Positions 1 through 8,776 are shown, counted from the first letter of the stretch. The stretch is DNA of 57,899 bases from Bradyrhizobium sp. 190 (GCF_023073415.1 NZ_JADPJL010000070.1:1-57899), one strand, 5' to 3'. The notes: a model not told the origin generated them from the letters alone. Made by a program: numbers and translations.

Positions 1-263
1 AGCCAGTCGCCGCCCCAGCGCCACCCCCGCCCAAGCCGGCCGAACCAGCACCAAGCCGGCCGGCTCCCCTGTTCCGCTCGCGGCAGGATATTCCGAGGGC
101 CATTCCGACCCCGATTCCGGCCGTGATTCCTCTCGTCCGGGCGCCTGACGATCCCGGGATCGACGAGGACGGGCCAGCGGACGAATTTGCGGAACAAATC
201 GGCACGCCCAAGGCGCAGGCCGGCGGCTGGCGGGGATTTTTGTCACGCTGGGGCGGCAACTAG
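1..263 (+). CDS. C-terminal end of an unidentified protein, cut by the window edge
   Basis: An open frame enters at the left edge (codons begin at base 3) and ends at the TAG at 261-263, giving 86 residues. The first 25 or so are rich in Pro and Ala, like a flexible linker. The rest is acidic and ends in a short Trp-containing tail (GWRGFLSRWGGN). No domain is recognisable and no function is proposed. The choice of frame rests on its being open to the edge and on its GC-rich third positions. The start lies outside the window. A tRNA gene follows 83 bases downstream. Confidence 0.6.
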   Translation, partial: PVAAPAPPPPKPAEPAPSRPAPLFRSRQDIPRAIPTPIPAVIPLVRAPDDPGIDEDGPADEFAEQIGTPKAQAGGWRGFLSRWGGN

Positions 264-346
264 GCCCGTTTTTCTTGCCAATCGGGGCTGTCCCCGATAT
301 CAGGTGCGGGCGTTTCCGGGTCACGCCCGAACGCCGTGTTTGGTCC

Positions 347-422
347 GCCGCAATAGCTCAGTTGGTAGAGCACGTCATTCGTAATGACGGGGTCACAGGT
401 TCGAGTCCTGTTTGCGGCACCA
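347..422 (+). tRNA. tRNA-Thr (anticodon CGT), CCA encoded
   Basis: A complete cloverleaf can be drawn. The 7-bp acceptor pairs GCCGCAA with TTGCGGC, the D arm contains AGCTCAGTTGGTAGAGC, the anticodon stem CGTCA/TGACG encloses the loop TTCGTAA with anticodon CGT, and the T arm contains GGTTCGAGTCC. The 3' CCA is encoded. It reads ACG codons. No strong U-rich terminator is visible directly after it. Confidence 0.97.
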
Positions 423-657
423 GCTTTCTATCTCCAGAAAATCAGAGCCGGTTCAAAGTTACCTTCAACTTTGGGCATCCAGCTTTTTATTGGCCGGTTT
501 CCTCCAATCACGTCCAACGTGGCGCTGAGCGATCGTGGAATCTGCGCTGTCGAGCCGGCAAGAGGGTTGCGAAGCGGGCCGGATGTAGCGGGCTTCTTTG
601 GATCACGCCGCATGCCTCCAACGTGCTATGCTCATCGCATCAGCCCACAGGTGTGCC

Positions 658-3600
658 ATGACAGGTATCGCAGAGTGGCTAGCGTCGATCGGTTTGGGCG
701 AGTACGCCGAGCGATTCCGCGAAAACGCCATCGACCTTTCGGTTGTCCGAGATCTCACTGAGCAGGATCTAAAGGACCTGGGCGTCCTGCTCGGACATCG
801 CCGCAAGATGCTGCGTGCGATCGTAGAACTTCAGGGAGAGGTTCCGCGAACACCTCAAGCAGGCACCAGGCCGGCGTCGGGGGACAACGCCGGGCGGCGT
901 CAGCTTACAGTCATGTTTTGCGATTTGGTCGGCTCGTCGGCACTTTCGGCCCGCCTTGATCTGGAGGACTTACGGGCCGTAATGGGCACCTATCACCGCT
1001 GCATTGCAGAGGTTGTTGCCCAGAATGAGGGCGTTATCGCGCGATACATGGGTGACGGCGTGCTCGCCTTTTTCGGCTATCCCCAGGCGCACGAGGATGA
1101 TGCCGAACAGGCGACCCGCGCCGGGCTGGCGCTGGTCGATGCCGTCGCAAGCCTCCGGACAGATCCCGCCACCGAGCTACAGGTTCGCGTTGGCATCGCT
1201 ACCGGCCTGGTTGTCGTGGGCGATTTGACCGGCGAAGGCTCGGCTCAAGAGCAGACGGTTATTGGCGAGACGCCGAACTTGGCTTCGCGCCTGCAGACCT
1301 TTGCCAATCCCGGTACCGTTTTGATTTCCGAGAGTACGCACCGGCTCACTGATGGGCATTTCGAATTCCGCAATCTCGGTCCTGTCGCGCTTAAAGGATG
1401 GGCGGAGCCAATACCAGCCTGGCAGGTCCTGGCAACGACCGAAGTGGAAAGCCGTTTTGAGGCACAGCACAAAACCCGATTGGCGCCGCCAATTGGACGT
1501 GACGAGGAAATCGACATGCTGTTGCGTCGCTGGCAGCACGCCAGACGCGGCGAAGGGTGCGCGGTGATGCTCACCGGAGAGCCCGGTATCGGCAAGTCGC
1601 ACATTGCGCTAGCGCTTGACGAGCGACTCCAGGCCGAACCGCACATCACGGTGCGCCAGTTCTGCTCGGCGCACCACACCAACAGTGCGCTGTATCCATT
1701 CATTCGCCAGCTCGAACGCGCTGCCCGGTTCGAGCGGAGCGACCCGCCCGTAGAGAAGTTCGCCAAGCTTGAGGCTCTGCTCGTGCGGGCTGATGCCGAC
1801 CGCATATTGCTGCCTCTGGCCAACCTCCTGTCGCTACCACCCAGTGACCGCTACCGCATGCCAGAGCTGAGTCCGCAGAAGCGCAAGGAGATGACATTGG
1901 CGGCGTTTTTGACTCAGTTCAATCACTTGGCGGCGCGACAGCCTGTGTTCGCCATTGTTGAGGATGTCCATTGGGCGGATCCGACGTCGCTGGAGCTGCT
2001 TACGATGACCCTGGAACAGGTACCGCGGCTTCGGGTGCTACTGCTTATCACCGCGAGGCCAGAGTTCACGCCGCCTTGGCCAGGTCATGCGCATGTGACG
2101 ACGATCTCGCTCACGCGGCTGAACCGACGTAATGGGGCGGCGTTAATCGAGCGCGTCACCGCCGGCAAGACACTCCCGGAAGAGGTAATGGACCAGATCC
2201 TCGCGCGCACCGATGGCGTGCCCCTGTTCGTGGAGGAACTGACCAAGACGGTGCTCGAAACCGGGCTGCTACAAGAACAGGACGATCACTACGTCCTCAA
2301 CCGTCCTCTGCCTTCGATGGCGATACCGACGACATTGCACGCATCGCTGATGGCGAGGCTCGATCGAATGGCTCCGGTGAGGGAAGTGGCTCAGATCGGC
2401 GCCGTGGTGGGCCGCGAGTTCTCCTACGAGCTGCTGAGCACCGTAGCCGGGTTGCCGAAAGAGAGACTTGAGGAGGCGCTTGCCCAGTTGGTTCGGTCGG
2501 AGTTGATATTCTGCCGGGGCGAGATACCCCAGGCGGTCTATACCTTCAAGCACGCGCTTGTGCGGGACGCAGCCTACTCGGGACTCCTGAAGAGCCGGCG
2601 CGCAGCGCTGCATGCCACGATCGCGGACGCCTTCGAGCAGCGGTTCCCGGAAATTGTAGAGGCTCAGCCCGAAACTCTCGCGCACCATCTGACGGAGGCA
2701 GGGTTGTTCCAGAAGGCGGAGGCATATTGGCTGCACGCCGGCAAGAAGGCTGCCATGCGCTCGGCCAACCTTGAGGCCATCGCGCATTTGCAACGAGGTA
2801 CCGAGGCCTCCAGCCATCTGCCCGACAGTGCGCGAAAGGACAGGTTGGAACTTGACTTCCAATTCGCTCTCGGGCCCTGCCTGATCGCTACGCAAGGACC
2901 AGCCTCGAACAAGGCGATGGCAACCTTTGCCCGCGCGCGTGAGCTGTGCGAGCGCCTTGGAGACCCTCCCGAGCAACACCAGGTGATGTTCTGGTTGACC
3001 ACCGCGAGCGTCATGCGCGGTGAGTTGCTGCTGGCCGAGGAAACCATCGCGGTCCTGCTTCAACTCGCCGAAGCGCGCGCCGATCGACCGGCGTTGCTCA
3101 ACGCGATGCGCGGGCAGGGGATGATCCGCCTTTTCATGGGACGTCTCACCGGTGCCCATGAAGCAATCGAACGGGCCGTCGAAGCGTTCGAGGCGAGCAG
3201 CGAGGAGGACAGGCTGGCGGCGCGTGCGGCCGGCCAGGATGCCGGCGTGGCCGACCTGGCGCTGATGTCGTGGACTCTCTGGCTGCTTGGCCACGCCGAT
3301 ACGGCAATTATGCGAATGGACGCTGCCATTCAGCGCGCCGACGCCATCGGTCATCCGCACTCGCAGGCGTATGCTTGTTACTATGCATGCATTCTTCACG
3401 CCCTTCGCGGCGAGTTCCTGACTGCGCAAGGCCATGCCGAACGTTGTATTGCCCTGTCGGAGGAGCATGGATTCCGGCAATGGCGGCTGGCGCGCGCCAT
3501 TCGGGGCATATGCGTGGCGTCGCTCGATCCTTCACCCAGCGCACTCGGGGAGATCCGTGCCGCGTTAGACGAATATCGTAGCGCAGGTTATCAGCTGGCC

Positions 3601-4008
3601 ATCACCGCGCTCGACGTGCTTTTGTGTCCGCCATTGTTGACGGGTCACGACTACGAGGCCGCGCTGGAATTGATTGAGCACGGCCTCGCTACAACCAGCC
3701 GCAACAGCGAACGAATTTTGGAGGCCGAATTGTATCGGCTCAAGGCACGGGTGCTGGTCGTCCGCGGCGGACCGGACGTCGAAGCCGAAGTGCAGGTACT
3801 GCTCGACCTGGCATTGACCACGGCAAGAAGCCAACACGCCAAGACGCTCGAACTTCGAGCCGCAACAGACCGTGCCGCGCTGTGGATCGATCAGGGCAGA
3901 CGCGAGGAAGCGCTCAATTTCCTCGCGCCGGTCTACGCCTCGTTCACCGAGGGTTTTGACACGCAAGATCTGAAGCAGGCAAAGGCCTTGCTCGACCGGT
4001 TGATATGA
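658..4008 (+). CDS. SAM domain - class III cyclase - AAA ATPase - TPR-like regulator
   Basis: A large signalling protein of 1116 residues. Residues 1-60 form a SAM domain (EWLASIGLGEYAERF). Residues 80-250 form a class III nucleotidyl cyclase domain with metal aspartates near 89 (FCDLVGSS) and 133 (MGDGVLAF) and the transition-state Asn/Arg pair (TPNLASRLQ). An AAA-type NTPase follows, with Walker A GEPGIGKS near 308 and Walker B IVEDVHWAD near 433. A long helical, TPR-like C-terminal half completes it. This order is known from many bacterial cyclase-ATPase proteins, but their signals are mostly unknown. The ATG at 658 is chosen because the SAM domain begins there; an upstream in-frame ATG at 598 adds 20 unrelated residues. 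The residue before YMGDG is Arg, where adenylate cyclases usually have the adenine-selecting Lys. The gene converges on the patatin gene with a 6-base gap. Confidence 0.93.
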   Translation: MTGIAEWLASIGLGEYAERFRENAIDLSVVRDLTEQDLKDLGVLLGHRRKMLRAIVELQGEVPRTPQAGTRPASGDNAGRRQLTVMFCDLVGSSALSARLDLEDLRAVMGTYHRCIAEVVAQNEGVIARYMGDGVLAFFGYPQAHEDDAEQATRAGLALVDAVASLRTDPATELQVRVGIATGLVVVGDLTGEGSAQEQTVIGETPNLASRLQTFANPGTVLISESTHRLTDGHFEFRNLGPVALKGWAEPIPAWQVLATTEVESRFEAQHKTRLAPPIGRDEEIDMLLRRWQHARRGEGCAVMLTGEPGIGKSHIALALDERLQAEPHITVRQFCSAHHTNSALYPFIRQLERAARFERSDPPVEKFAKLEALLVRADADRILLPLANLLSLPPSDRYRMPELSPQKRKEMTLAAFLTQFNHLAARQPVFAIVEDVHWADPTSLELLTMTLEQVPRLRVLLLITARPEFTPPWPGHAHVTTISLTRLNRRNGAALIERVTAGKTLPEEVMDQILARTDGVPLFVEELTKTVLETGLLQEQDDHYVLNRPLPSMAIPTTLHASLMARLDRMAPVREVAQIGAVVGREFSYELLSTVAGLPKERLEEALAQLVRSELIFCRGEIPQAVYTFKHALVRDAAYSGLLKSRRAALHATIADAFEQRFPEIVEAQPETLAHHLTEAGLFQKAEAYWLHAGKKAAMRSANLEAIAHLQRGTEASSHLPDSARKDRLELDFQFALGPCLIATQGPASNKAMATFARARELCERLGDPPEQHQVMFWLTTASVMRGELLLAEETIAVLLQLAEARADRPALLNAMRGQGMIRLFMGRLTGAHEAIERAVEAFEASSEEDRLAARAAGQDAGVADLALMSWTLWLLGHADTAIMRMDAAIQRADAIGHPHSQAYACYYACILHALRGEFLTAQGHAERCIALSEEHGFRQWRLARAIRGICVASLDPSPSALGEIRAALDEYRSAGYQLAITALDVLLCPPLLTGHDYEAALELIEHGLATTSRNSERILEAELYRLKARVLVVRGGPDVEAEVQVLLDLALTTARSQHAKTLELRAATDRAALWIDQGRREEALNFLAPVYASFTEGFDTQDLKQAKALLDRLI

Positions 4009-4014
4009 CCTGAC

Positions 4015-5595
4015 CTAAAACAGCCGCTCTAAACCGGGGTCTAGCCGACCAAGTCGGTCGTAGTTCGCCTTCACCTCGGGGTTCCGTAGTGCGAAGTCGG
4101 GATAAGGAATGGAGTCTTTCGGATATTTGCCAGCCCCGTCCGGCACGACTTCTCTTCCAGACTTGAGATCAACCTGCGATTTCATTTTTTTCAACCAACG
4201 ATCCAGATCGGGTGTGCCCGTCGCCGTGGCAAGAGCTCTTGCCAGCCGATCCCTATCGATATCCCGCCCCCTTTTGTCGTCTTTCCTCTCGTTGATGAAC
4301 CGAACTCTTTCGTCTTTGGCGAAACGCTTTTTATCCCTGGCTTCATACGCGGCGATTGCTTTCACCGCCGCCTCTCTTCCCAGCTTCCGCCCCATATCCA
4401 GATTGCTGTGGTTCCATTTGAAATTAATGCCCGACGGTACGTGAATCTCGACTACCGTGCCTCCCCATGGCTCTTTCCCAGGTTCGAGTTTGTCATGCTG
4501 GACGTGATATTTGAACAACTTGACGTCATCCTCGCCGACGGTTGCTGCAAACAGCTGGCAGAGATTTGCCAAGGCATCATGAAGGTTGTCCGGTTTGCGA
4601 ACTTGCGTCGAATCGACAATCCGGACCACCCATATTTCGTCTAATTTATCATCTGGCTTATGGTGCTCCTCGATCAAGCTCCAGAAGTTGACCGTGTCGA
4701 CCAAAGCCCCTTCGCAGTATGTATCTCCATCGATCTTTACAGTTTCCTCGATGAAGGGAAGCGCCGAACACGCGCACAAAGTTGATGCATTGATGGGGCC
4801 TTGATAAAATTCACCGCGCATGGGGCGATTTGAAAACAGCGCGAGCTCCTGCTTATCAAGATTCCACGCATTGTGAAAAATGAATGGCTTCTTTTTCTCT
4901 TCTTCCTTCTCTCCCTTTGCTTCCTTTTCTTCCTTCTCTCCCTTTACTTCCTTCTTTTCCTCTTCTTCCTTCTGTTCCATTTCTCTCTTCTCTATGTCGA
5001 ACAGGTTTTCGAATCTGATGCGTTTCATAAATTCGCTGTTCGGATAGTTGATCCTTGAAAGGCCGGTGACATTGGACAAGTACATCATGGACGTTAGATA
5101 ACGAACCAAGGGGTTCGGCGCCATCCCGTGATTGAAAATCCATCCATTGATGTCTCCGTCGTCCAATTTTTCGCCGTCCCTTATCCGATTGAACAGAAGC
5201 GATATGGATTCCTGAAACGAATCCACCATTCTGTACGGGTCCCATACAAAATCTTTGTAATTATCGGAATCAGTTACGAACTTGTTCAAAGCTTTTATAT
5301 TGGCGCGCCAATCGGGTCCGAATACCGTATTGATCGGAAAGCGCTCATAGCTTTCGTCGTCTCGAAATACGTCGTTCTTGAAGAATTGATAGGTCAGTTC
5401 GGCCCTGTCTTTGTTTTCAACTTCATCGCCGAATTGATTGTAAACAATGCCAACCCACGCGCCGATGCAGGACAATGCCCATACATCAAACGTTATCTTC
5501 GGCTCTATATCGGCAGCGGCAATAGCTTCCAGAACCCCGATGTGCAGGCCGGCTGCGGGACCACCACCGCCAAGCGCAATCGCTCTCTTCACCAT
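4015..5595 (-). CDS. Patatin-like protein with altered catalytic motifs
   Basis: 526 residues. The N-terminus has the glycine-rich oxyanion loop of patatin-like phospholipases (ALGGGGPAAGLHIGVLEA), and a later stretch (CEGALVDT) sits where the family has its Asp-Gly-Gly/Ala motif. The nucleophile elbow, normally GxSxG, reads LSCIGAW, so Cys aligns with the catalytic Ser, and Glu replaces the catalytic Asp. Activity as a lipase is therefore doubtful. A Lys/Glu-rich stretch in the middle contains two 9-residue repeats. The ATG at 5595 is preceded by a strong GGGAGG site six bases away; an in-frame upstream extension to 5712 lacks this. The gene looks clearly more AT-rich than its neighbours, which suggests acquisition by transfer. 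No partner gene is adjacent. Confidence 0.85.
   Translation of the reverse strand: MVKRAIALGGGGPAAGLHIGVLEAIAAADIEPKITFDVWALSCIGAWVGIVYNQFGDEVENKDRAELTYQFFKNDVFRDDESYERFPINTVFGPDWRANIKALNKFVTDSDNYKDFVWDPYRMVDSFQESISLLFNRIRDGEKLDDGDINGWIFNHGMAPNPLVRYLTSMMYLSNVTGLSRINYPNSEFMKRIRFENLFDIEKREMEQKEEEEKKEVKGEKEEKEAKGEKEEEKKKPFIFHNAWNLDKQELALFSNRPMRGEFYQGPINASTLCACSALPFIEETVKIDGDTYCEGALVDTVNFWSLIEEHHKPDDKLDEIWVVRIVDSTQVRKPDNLHDALANLCQLFAATVGEDDVKLFKYHVQHDKLEPGKEPWGGTVVEIHVPSGINFKWNHSNLDMGRKLGREAAVKAIAAYEARDKKRFAKDERVRFINERKDDKRGRDIDRDRLARALATATGTPDLDRWLKKMKSQVDLKSGREVVPDGAGKYPKDSIPYPDFALRNPEVKANYDRLGRLDPGLERLF
4889..4978. repeat. Polypyrimidine tract with a 27-bp tandem repeat inside the patatin gene
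   Basis: On the plus strand this stretch is almost entirely C and T, broken only at 4919 (G), 4946 (A) and 4974 (G). Bases 4902-4926 recur at 4929-4953 with one difference, so the period is 27 bp, or nine codons. On the coding strand it encodes the Lys/Glu-rich insert. Such tracts can expand or contract by slippage. Confidence 0.85.
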
Positions 5596-6163
5596 TGTTC
5601 CCTCCCTTAAATTTGCTGTGTGCTGTGCTCCGATCTGATTATTGAATTGCACGAAGAGGGAGAGGCTAGTCCTTTTTGCAACCATTGGAAAGCGTCCGCA
5701 GGCGCGAGCCACGCAGATCCAGTTCAGCGTTCCGAAACACCAGACATGCGATAGCGCGGTGGACGGCTTTGATTTGCGTCGGACCTGCTGCTCACATTAG
5801 CGTGCTTCCGTTTTCAAGAATTGGTCACGCAAGAGTAGCGTCATGCCGTTGTGGCTTCCGCTATTGATGCCACGCGAGCAACCGTGCCACCAGGACAGCG
5901 GCGGTGACCTATTACGGCACGTTAGGCCAATAGCGCTTCGTACGGCTTTCAGCTTTGATGCTTGCGCAATATGACGGAGTTCTCTCTGAGAACGGATCCG
6001 CGCGCCTCCGATATGGCCTCTCTCTACCAGCACGCCGACTGTTTCCGTCGAGCGCAAACTGTTTCCATCCGGGGACCGCCTCCGATCAACGACACGAAGA
6101 TAGCGCATTGGATTGACGGCGAGCTGGCATCGCCGAATGGGCGGTCAGTTGGTGGAGAAACTC
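5596..6163. other. Intergenic stretch of 568 bp, no gene found
   Basis: This lies between divergent genes (patatin on minus, small secreted protein on plus). Short frames on both strands look random, with no ribosome site, signal peptide or family motif. The GGGAGG site of the patatin gene is at its left end. No clear terminator, repeat or operator was recognised. It must hold two promoters, but none could be assigned. Confidence 0.5.
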
Positions 6164-6421
6164 GTGACGCAGAGAAAACTGATCAAAATCAAAGCGGCAA
6201 TTTCGGCCTTTGCTTTTGCGACGCTGCTCTCCGTCGGCGGGTCTGAGCAACACGGCGTCTCGTTATCAGTCGAGAGCGCACAGGCGCGGGTCGGTCGCCC
6301 GCTGACCCCCGTGAGCGTTGCGGGTGTCGCGCGGCGACAGAACCGGCGGGCCGCATACGGATACGGATACGGGTATGGCGCAGTCGCCGCGGCGACTGCG
6401 CCCACCTACTGGGGAGGATAA
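6164..6421 (+). CDS. Small secreted protein with a YG repeat tail
   Basis: 85 residues from a GTG start that has a GGAG site six bases upstream. The N-terminus is a good signal peptide: basic (MTQRKLIKIK), then a hydrophobic core (AAISAFAFATLLSV). A conserved-looking middle (ARVGRPLTPVSVAGVARR) and a short YGYGYGYG tail follow. Similar small exported proteins with glycine/tyrosine tails are common in bradyrhizobia, with no known function; that similarity is from memory. The TAA stop is followed by a frame that remains open in phase, so the gene may be shortened by a nonsense change. An upstream ATG at 6137 is possible but has a poorer ribosome site. Confidence 0.6.
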   Translation: MTQRKLIKIKAAISAFAFATLLSVGGSEQHGVSLSVESAQARVGRPLTPVSVAGVARRQNRRAAYGYGYGYGAVAAATAPTYWGG

Positions 6422-6703
6422 AGCACACCCTGGGGCAACGCTTACGCCGCTCAGAATGATCCTCGCTTTGGTCAACCTCACTACGCAATTAGGGCCTATG
6501 CCGGAGGTAGCTGCCAGAAACAGCAAGTGCTCGACATGACCTGCAGAGGCGGCCCATTGAGGCGCCTCAAGTTGCGGCACCAGCTTTCCAGACCGAACAC
6601 GTCCACGTTCGCCGTCCATCGCACGCGTCGGCGTGACCTGTCTCACATAAATCTCGGCCCGTCAGGCATAGTCTCCCCGTCAACCTCAAGGGGAGACACA
6701 AAT

Positions 6704-7123
6704 ATGCGTAAATTCATTTTCATCGCAGGGTTCGTTTTGGTATCCGCCGCAGCTCAAGCTGGCGATCGAAGCCTTTCGCTCGGAGGCGTCGAGACGAACA
6801 CCGCTCCGGCGCCGGCCAGGGCTAGGGATGCATCGAAAACTGCTGAAGCGCCGCCGGCTGCGGAAGCCCCGAAATATGTCGAGCGGCCCGCGGTCGTCGA
6901 GCCCAAGGCTGAGACGAGCAAGCCCGAGACGACCAGGACCGAGACGGCGAGGCCCAGGGCGGCCAAGGCGTATCGGCCCGCTGCCGGGCGCATGAGCGCC
7001 GGACCCGCAAGGCCTGTGGCCCGGAGAACGGCGTACATGTCGAGGAGCGCGAGGCCGCACGGCGTGCGCTACCGGATCGCGCGCATCATCGGCGCACTGC
7101 ACCGGCACGGCATCTATTGGTAA
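6704..7123 (+). CDS. Small secreted Ala/Pro-rich basic protein, function unknown
   Basis: 139 residues. A clear signal peptide (MRKFIFIAGFVLVSAAAQA, predicted cut before GD) is followed by a low-complexity region rich in Ala, Pro, Glu, Lys and Thr with repeats such as KPETTRTETARP, then an Arg/His-rich C-terminus. The ATG at 6704 has the ribosome site AAGGGGAG at 6688-6695; the longer frame upstream of it shows no protein-like character. It is probably periplasmic, and the basic tail could bind a polyanion or the cell wall (inference). It stands alone and ends just before a terminator hairpin shared with the convergent deacetylase gene. Confidence 0.7.
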   Translation: MRKFIFIAGFVLVSAAAQAGDRSLSLGGVETNTAPAPARARDASKTAEAPPAAEAPKYVERPAVVEPKAETSKPETTRTETARPRAAKAYRPAAGRMSAGPARPVARRTAYMSRSARPHGVRYRIARIIGALHRHGIYW

Positions 7124-7138
7124 CATTGCCAAAGCAAA

Positions 7139-7176
7139 ACGCGCCTCTCGGGTTCAAATCCGAAGGGCGCGCTTTT
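7139..7176. terminator. Rho-independent terminator between convergent genes
   Basis: A stem of about 12 bp (CGCGCCTCTCGG against CCGAAGGGCGCG, two imperfect pairs) around an 8-base loop is followed on the plus strand by CTTTT. On the minus strand it is followed by a short T run (GTTTTG). It lies 15 bases after the plus-strand gene and 42 bases after the minus-strand deacetylase gene, so it may serve both. Confidence 0.7.
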
Positions 7177-7218
7177 CATTGCGTAAGGCTGGAGCCGGTG
7201 AACGGCTTCCCGCCAAAC

Positions 7219-8253
7219 TTATTGCGAAACCGTCTGCACCACGCTGCTGATCGGGCGACTGGCAACCGCCGGCATCTTCTGATCCTTCACCAGCATCGCG
7301 TCGTATTCCGGCAGCGTTTCGAGCTGCTCCTTGGCCTTCATCTGAACGACCTTGTAGCCGCCGGTCTTGAGGCGGCGCAGCAGCGTCGGCAAGGCCTGCG
7401 CCGTGCTCTTCTGCAGATCATGCATCAGGATGACGCCCTTGCCCTGCTTGTCGAGCCTGGTCATGACGTTCTGGATGACCTGGTCGGGACCCGACGATTT
7501 GAAGTCGTTGGAATCGACATCAACTGAAAACATCGAGATGTTGCGCGAGGCGAGATAGCCGAGAGCTGCCTGCGTGTGCGCGAGGCCCGGGAAGCGGAAG
7601 AACGGCGCGGGCGCAGTCCCGAGCGCCATCTTCACGGCGCTAAAGCCCTTCTCGATCTCTTCCTTGACCTGCGCTTCGGTCAGCTTCTTGCTGTCGAGAT
7701 GGGCGTGCGACCAGGTGTGCGAACCGATCGTGTGGCCGGCGGCCGCGACCTGCTTGAGAATCTCCGGATGATAGGTGGTGTGCTTGCCGACCGGGAAGAA
7801 CAGGGCTTTCGTGCATTCATCCGAAAGCGCCTTGAGCACCGCCGGCGTGGTCGGCCACGGACCGTCGTCGAACGTCAGCACGACCTCCTTCTCGGCCAGG
7901 AAGTCGAACTGCTTGTATTGCAGGAAGCCAAAACCGGGACCGCCCGTGGTGTCGATCACAACGGTGCGGCTGACGCCGAGTGCATCGAGATTGGCGCAGG
8001 CCGATCGCACCGGCTGCGGCGCCAGAACCGGCGCGGGGGCAGGGGCGGGCTTCGAGAGAGAAGCCGTGATCTCGACGTCGTCCTTCAGCGCGAGCTTGGC
8101 TGCGGCGGGCGCCGGTAACGGCTCGGCCTTGCGGGCGGCGACGGTTTGAGGCGGGGCCGCGTCGGCGCGCGGCGAGGAGGTCCAGAACCAAACGCCGGTG
8201 ATCACCAGCGCCGTGACTACACTGGCCAGCATCAGGCCCAACGCATTACGCAT
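7219..8253 (-). CDS. Polysaccharide deacetylase, NodB-homology family
   Basis: 344 residues. An N-terminal membrane anchor or uncleaved signal (residues 5-25, LGLMLASVVTALVITGVWFW) is followed by a Pro/Ala-rich spacer and a NodB-type carbohydrate esterase 4 domain. That domain shows the catalytic base motif TFDDGP, the zinc motif SHTWSH and the RFPG motif. Such enzymes remove acetyl groups from N-acetylglucosamine in peptidoglycan, chitin or exopolysaccharide. With a membrane anchor it should act in the periplasm, but the substrate cannot be told. The ATG at 8253 has GGAAAGAG upstream; ten extra residues upstream are not favoured. It is divergent from the small Cys-rich protein gene. Confidence 0.9.
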   Translation of the reverse strand: MRNALGLMLASVVTALVITGVWFWTSSPRADAAPPQTVAARKAEPLPAPAAAKLALKDDVEITASLSKPAPAPAPVLAPQPVRSACANLDALGVSRTVVIDTTGGPGFGFLQYKQFDFLAEKEVVLTFDDGPWPTTPAVLKALSDECTKALFFPVGKHTTYHPEILKQVAAAGHTIGSHTWSHAHLDSKKLTEAQVKEEIEKGFSAVKMALGTAPAPFFRFPGLAHTQAALGYLASRNISMFSVDVDSNDFKSSGPDQVIQNVMTRLDKQGKGVILMHDLQKSTAQALPTLLRRLKTGGYKVVQMKAKEQLETLPEYDAMLVKDQKMPAVASRPISSVVQTVSQ

Positions 8254-8372
8254 CGCTACTCTTTCCACATACTCGGGGTACACACACGCAACGGGGCATT
8301 AATGCCAACAAAATCTTAACGTCTCGCGAACACGCGCCGGTTAGGCGAGGAGAATGAGGGGTTTATATCTGA

Positions 8373-8386
8373 GTGACGTCAGTCAC
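8373..8386. promoter_or_regulatory. Inverted repeat GTGAC-GTCA-GTCAC, possible operator
   Basis: Five-base arms around a 4-base spacer lie in the intergenic region between the divergent deacetylase and Cys-rich protein genes, 77 bases upstream of the latter. The site is short, so it could be chance. Confidence 0.3.
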
Positions 8387-8462
8387 AGTCGCGCCCGCGG
8401 TCCAGGCGCATGCTCCTTCCATCAACAACGGGTCCGCTTTGCCGGGCCAACAGGAGCCGAAA

Positions 8463-8744
8463 ATGACCGCAGTATTCTTCAATACCGTTCGCAAGGCCAG
8501 TTTAGTGCTGGCCTTGACCACCTCTTTCGCCGCCGTCTCGTCGACCGCGAGCTTTGCTTTCAGTTCGGAAGCGCAGCAGCAGTGCACGGGCGATGCGTTC
8601 CGCCTCTGCAGCTCGGAAATCCCGAACATTCCGAAAATCACGGCCTGCATGGTGAAGCATCGCGCCGATCTGAGCTCGGGCTGCCGCGGCGTGATGGACC
8701 GCGAACTCGCCGCCCAGAAATCCGGCAAGTTCGCGGCGCAATAA
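8463..8744 (+). CDS. Small secreted four-cysteine protein
   Basis: 93 residues. The ATG at 8463 follows the ribosome site AGGAG at 8452-8456. A signal peptide (residues 1-33, ending TASFA) is followed by a 60-residue domain with four cysteines spaced C-x7-C-x12-C-x11-C, resembling the cysteine-rich repeat family (GLG1-type) found as tiny exported proteins in bradyrhizobia. The next gene but one terminator away (9013) encodes a second protein with nearly the same spacing. Disulfide-bonded and periplasmic is the likely state; the role is unknown. A terminator follows closely, so it is a single-gene transcript. Confidence 0.8.
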   Translation: MTAVFFNTVRKASLVLALTTSFAAVSSTASFAFSSEAQQQCTGDAFRLCSSEIPNIPKITACMVKHRADLSSGCRGVMDRELAAQKSGKFAAQ

Positions 8745-8776
8745 CGGCGCGGTCTTCGCGGTCTCTGACGGCTCGG

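Noticed and set aside
2269..3480. 403-codon minus-strand frame opposite the cyclase-ATPase gene
   Set aside because: It lies inside a long gene that continues in register on both sides; no ribosome site or motif.
4889..4978. CRISPR-like array
   Set aside because: Two 27-bp units adjoin without spacers and encode protein; no array or cas gene exists in the window.
5962..6246. 94-codon plus-strand frame before the small secreted protein
   Set aside because: No ribosome site or motif; it overlaps the better supported gene in another frame.
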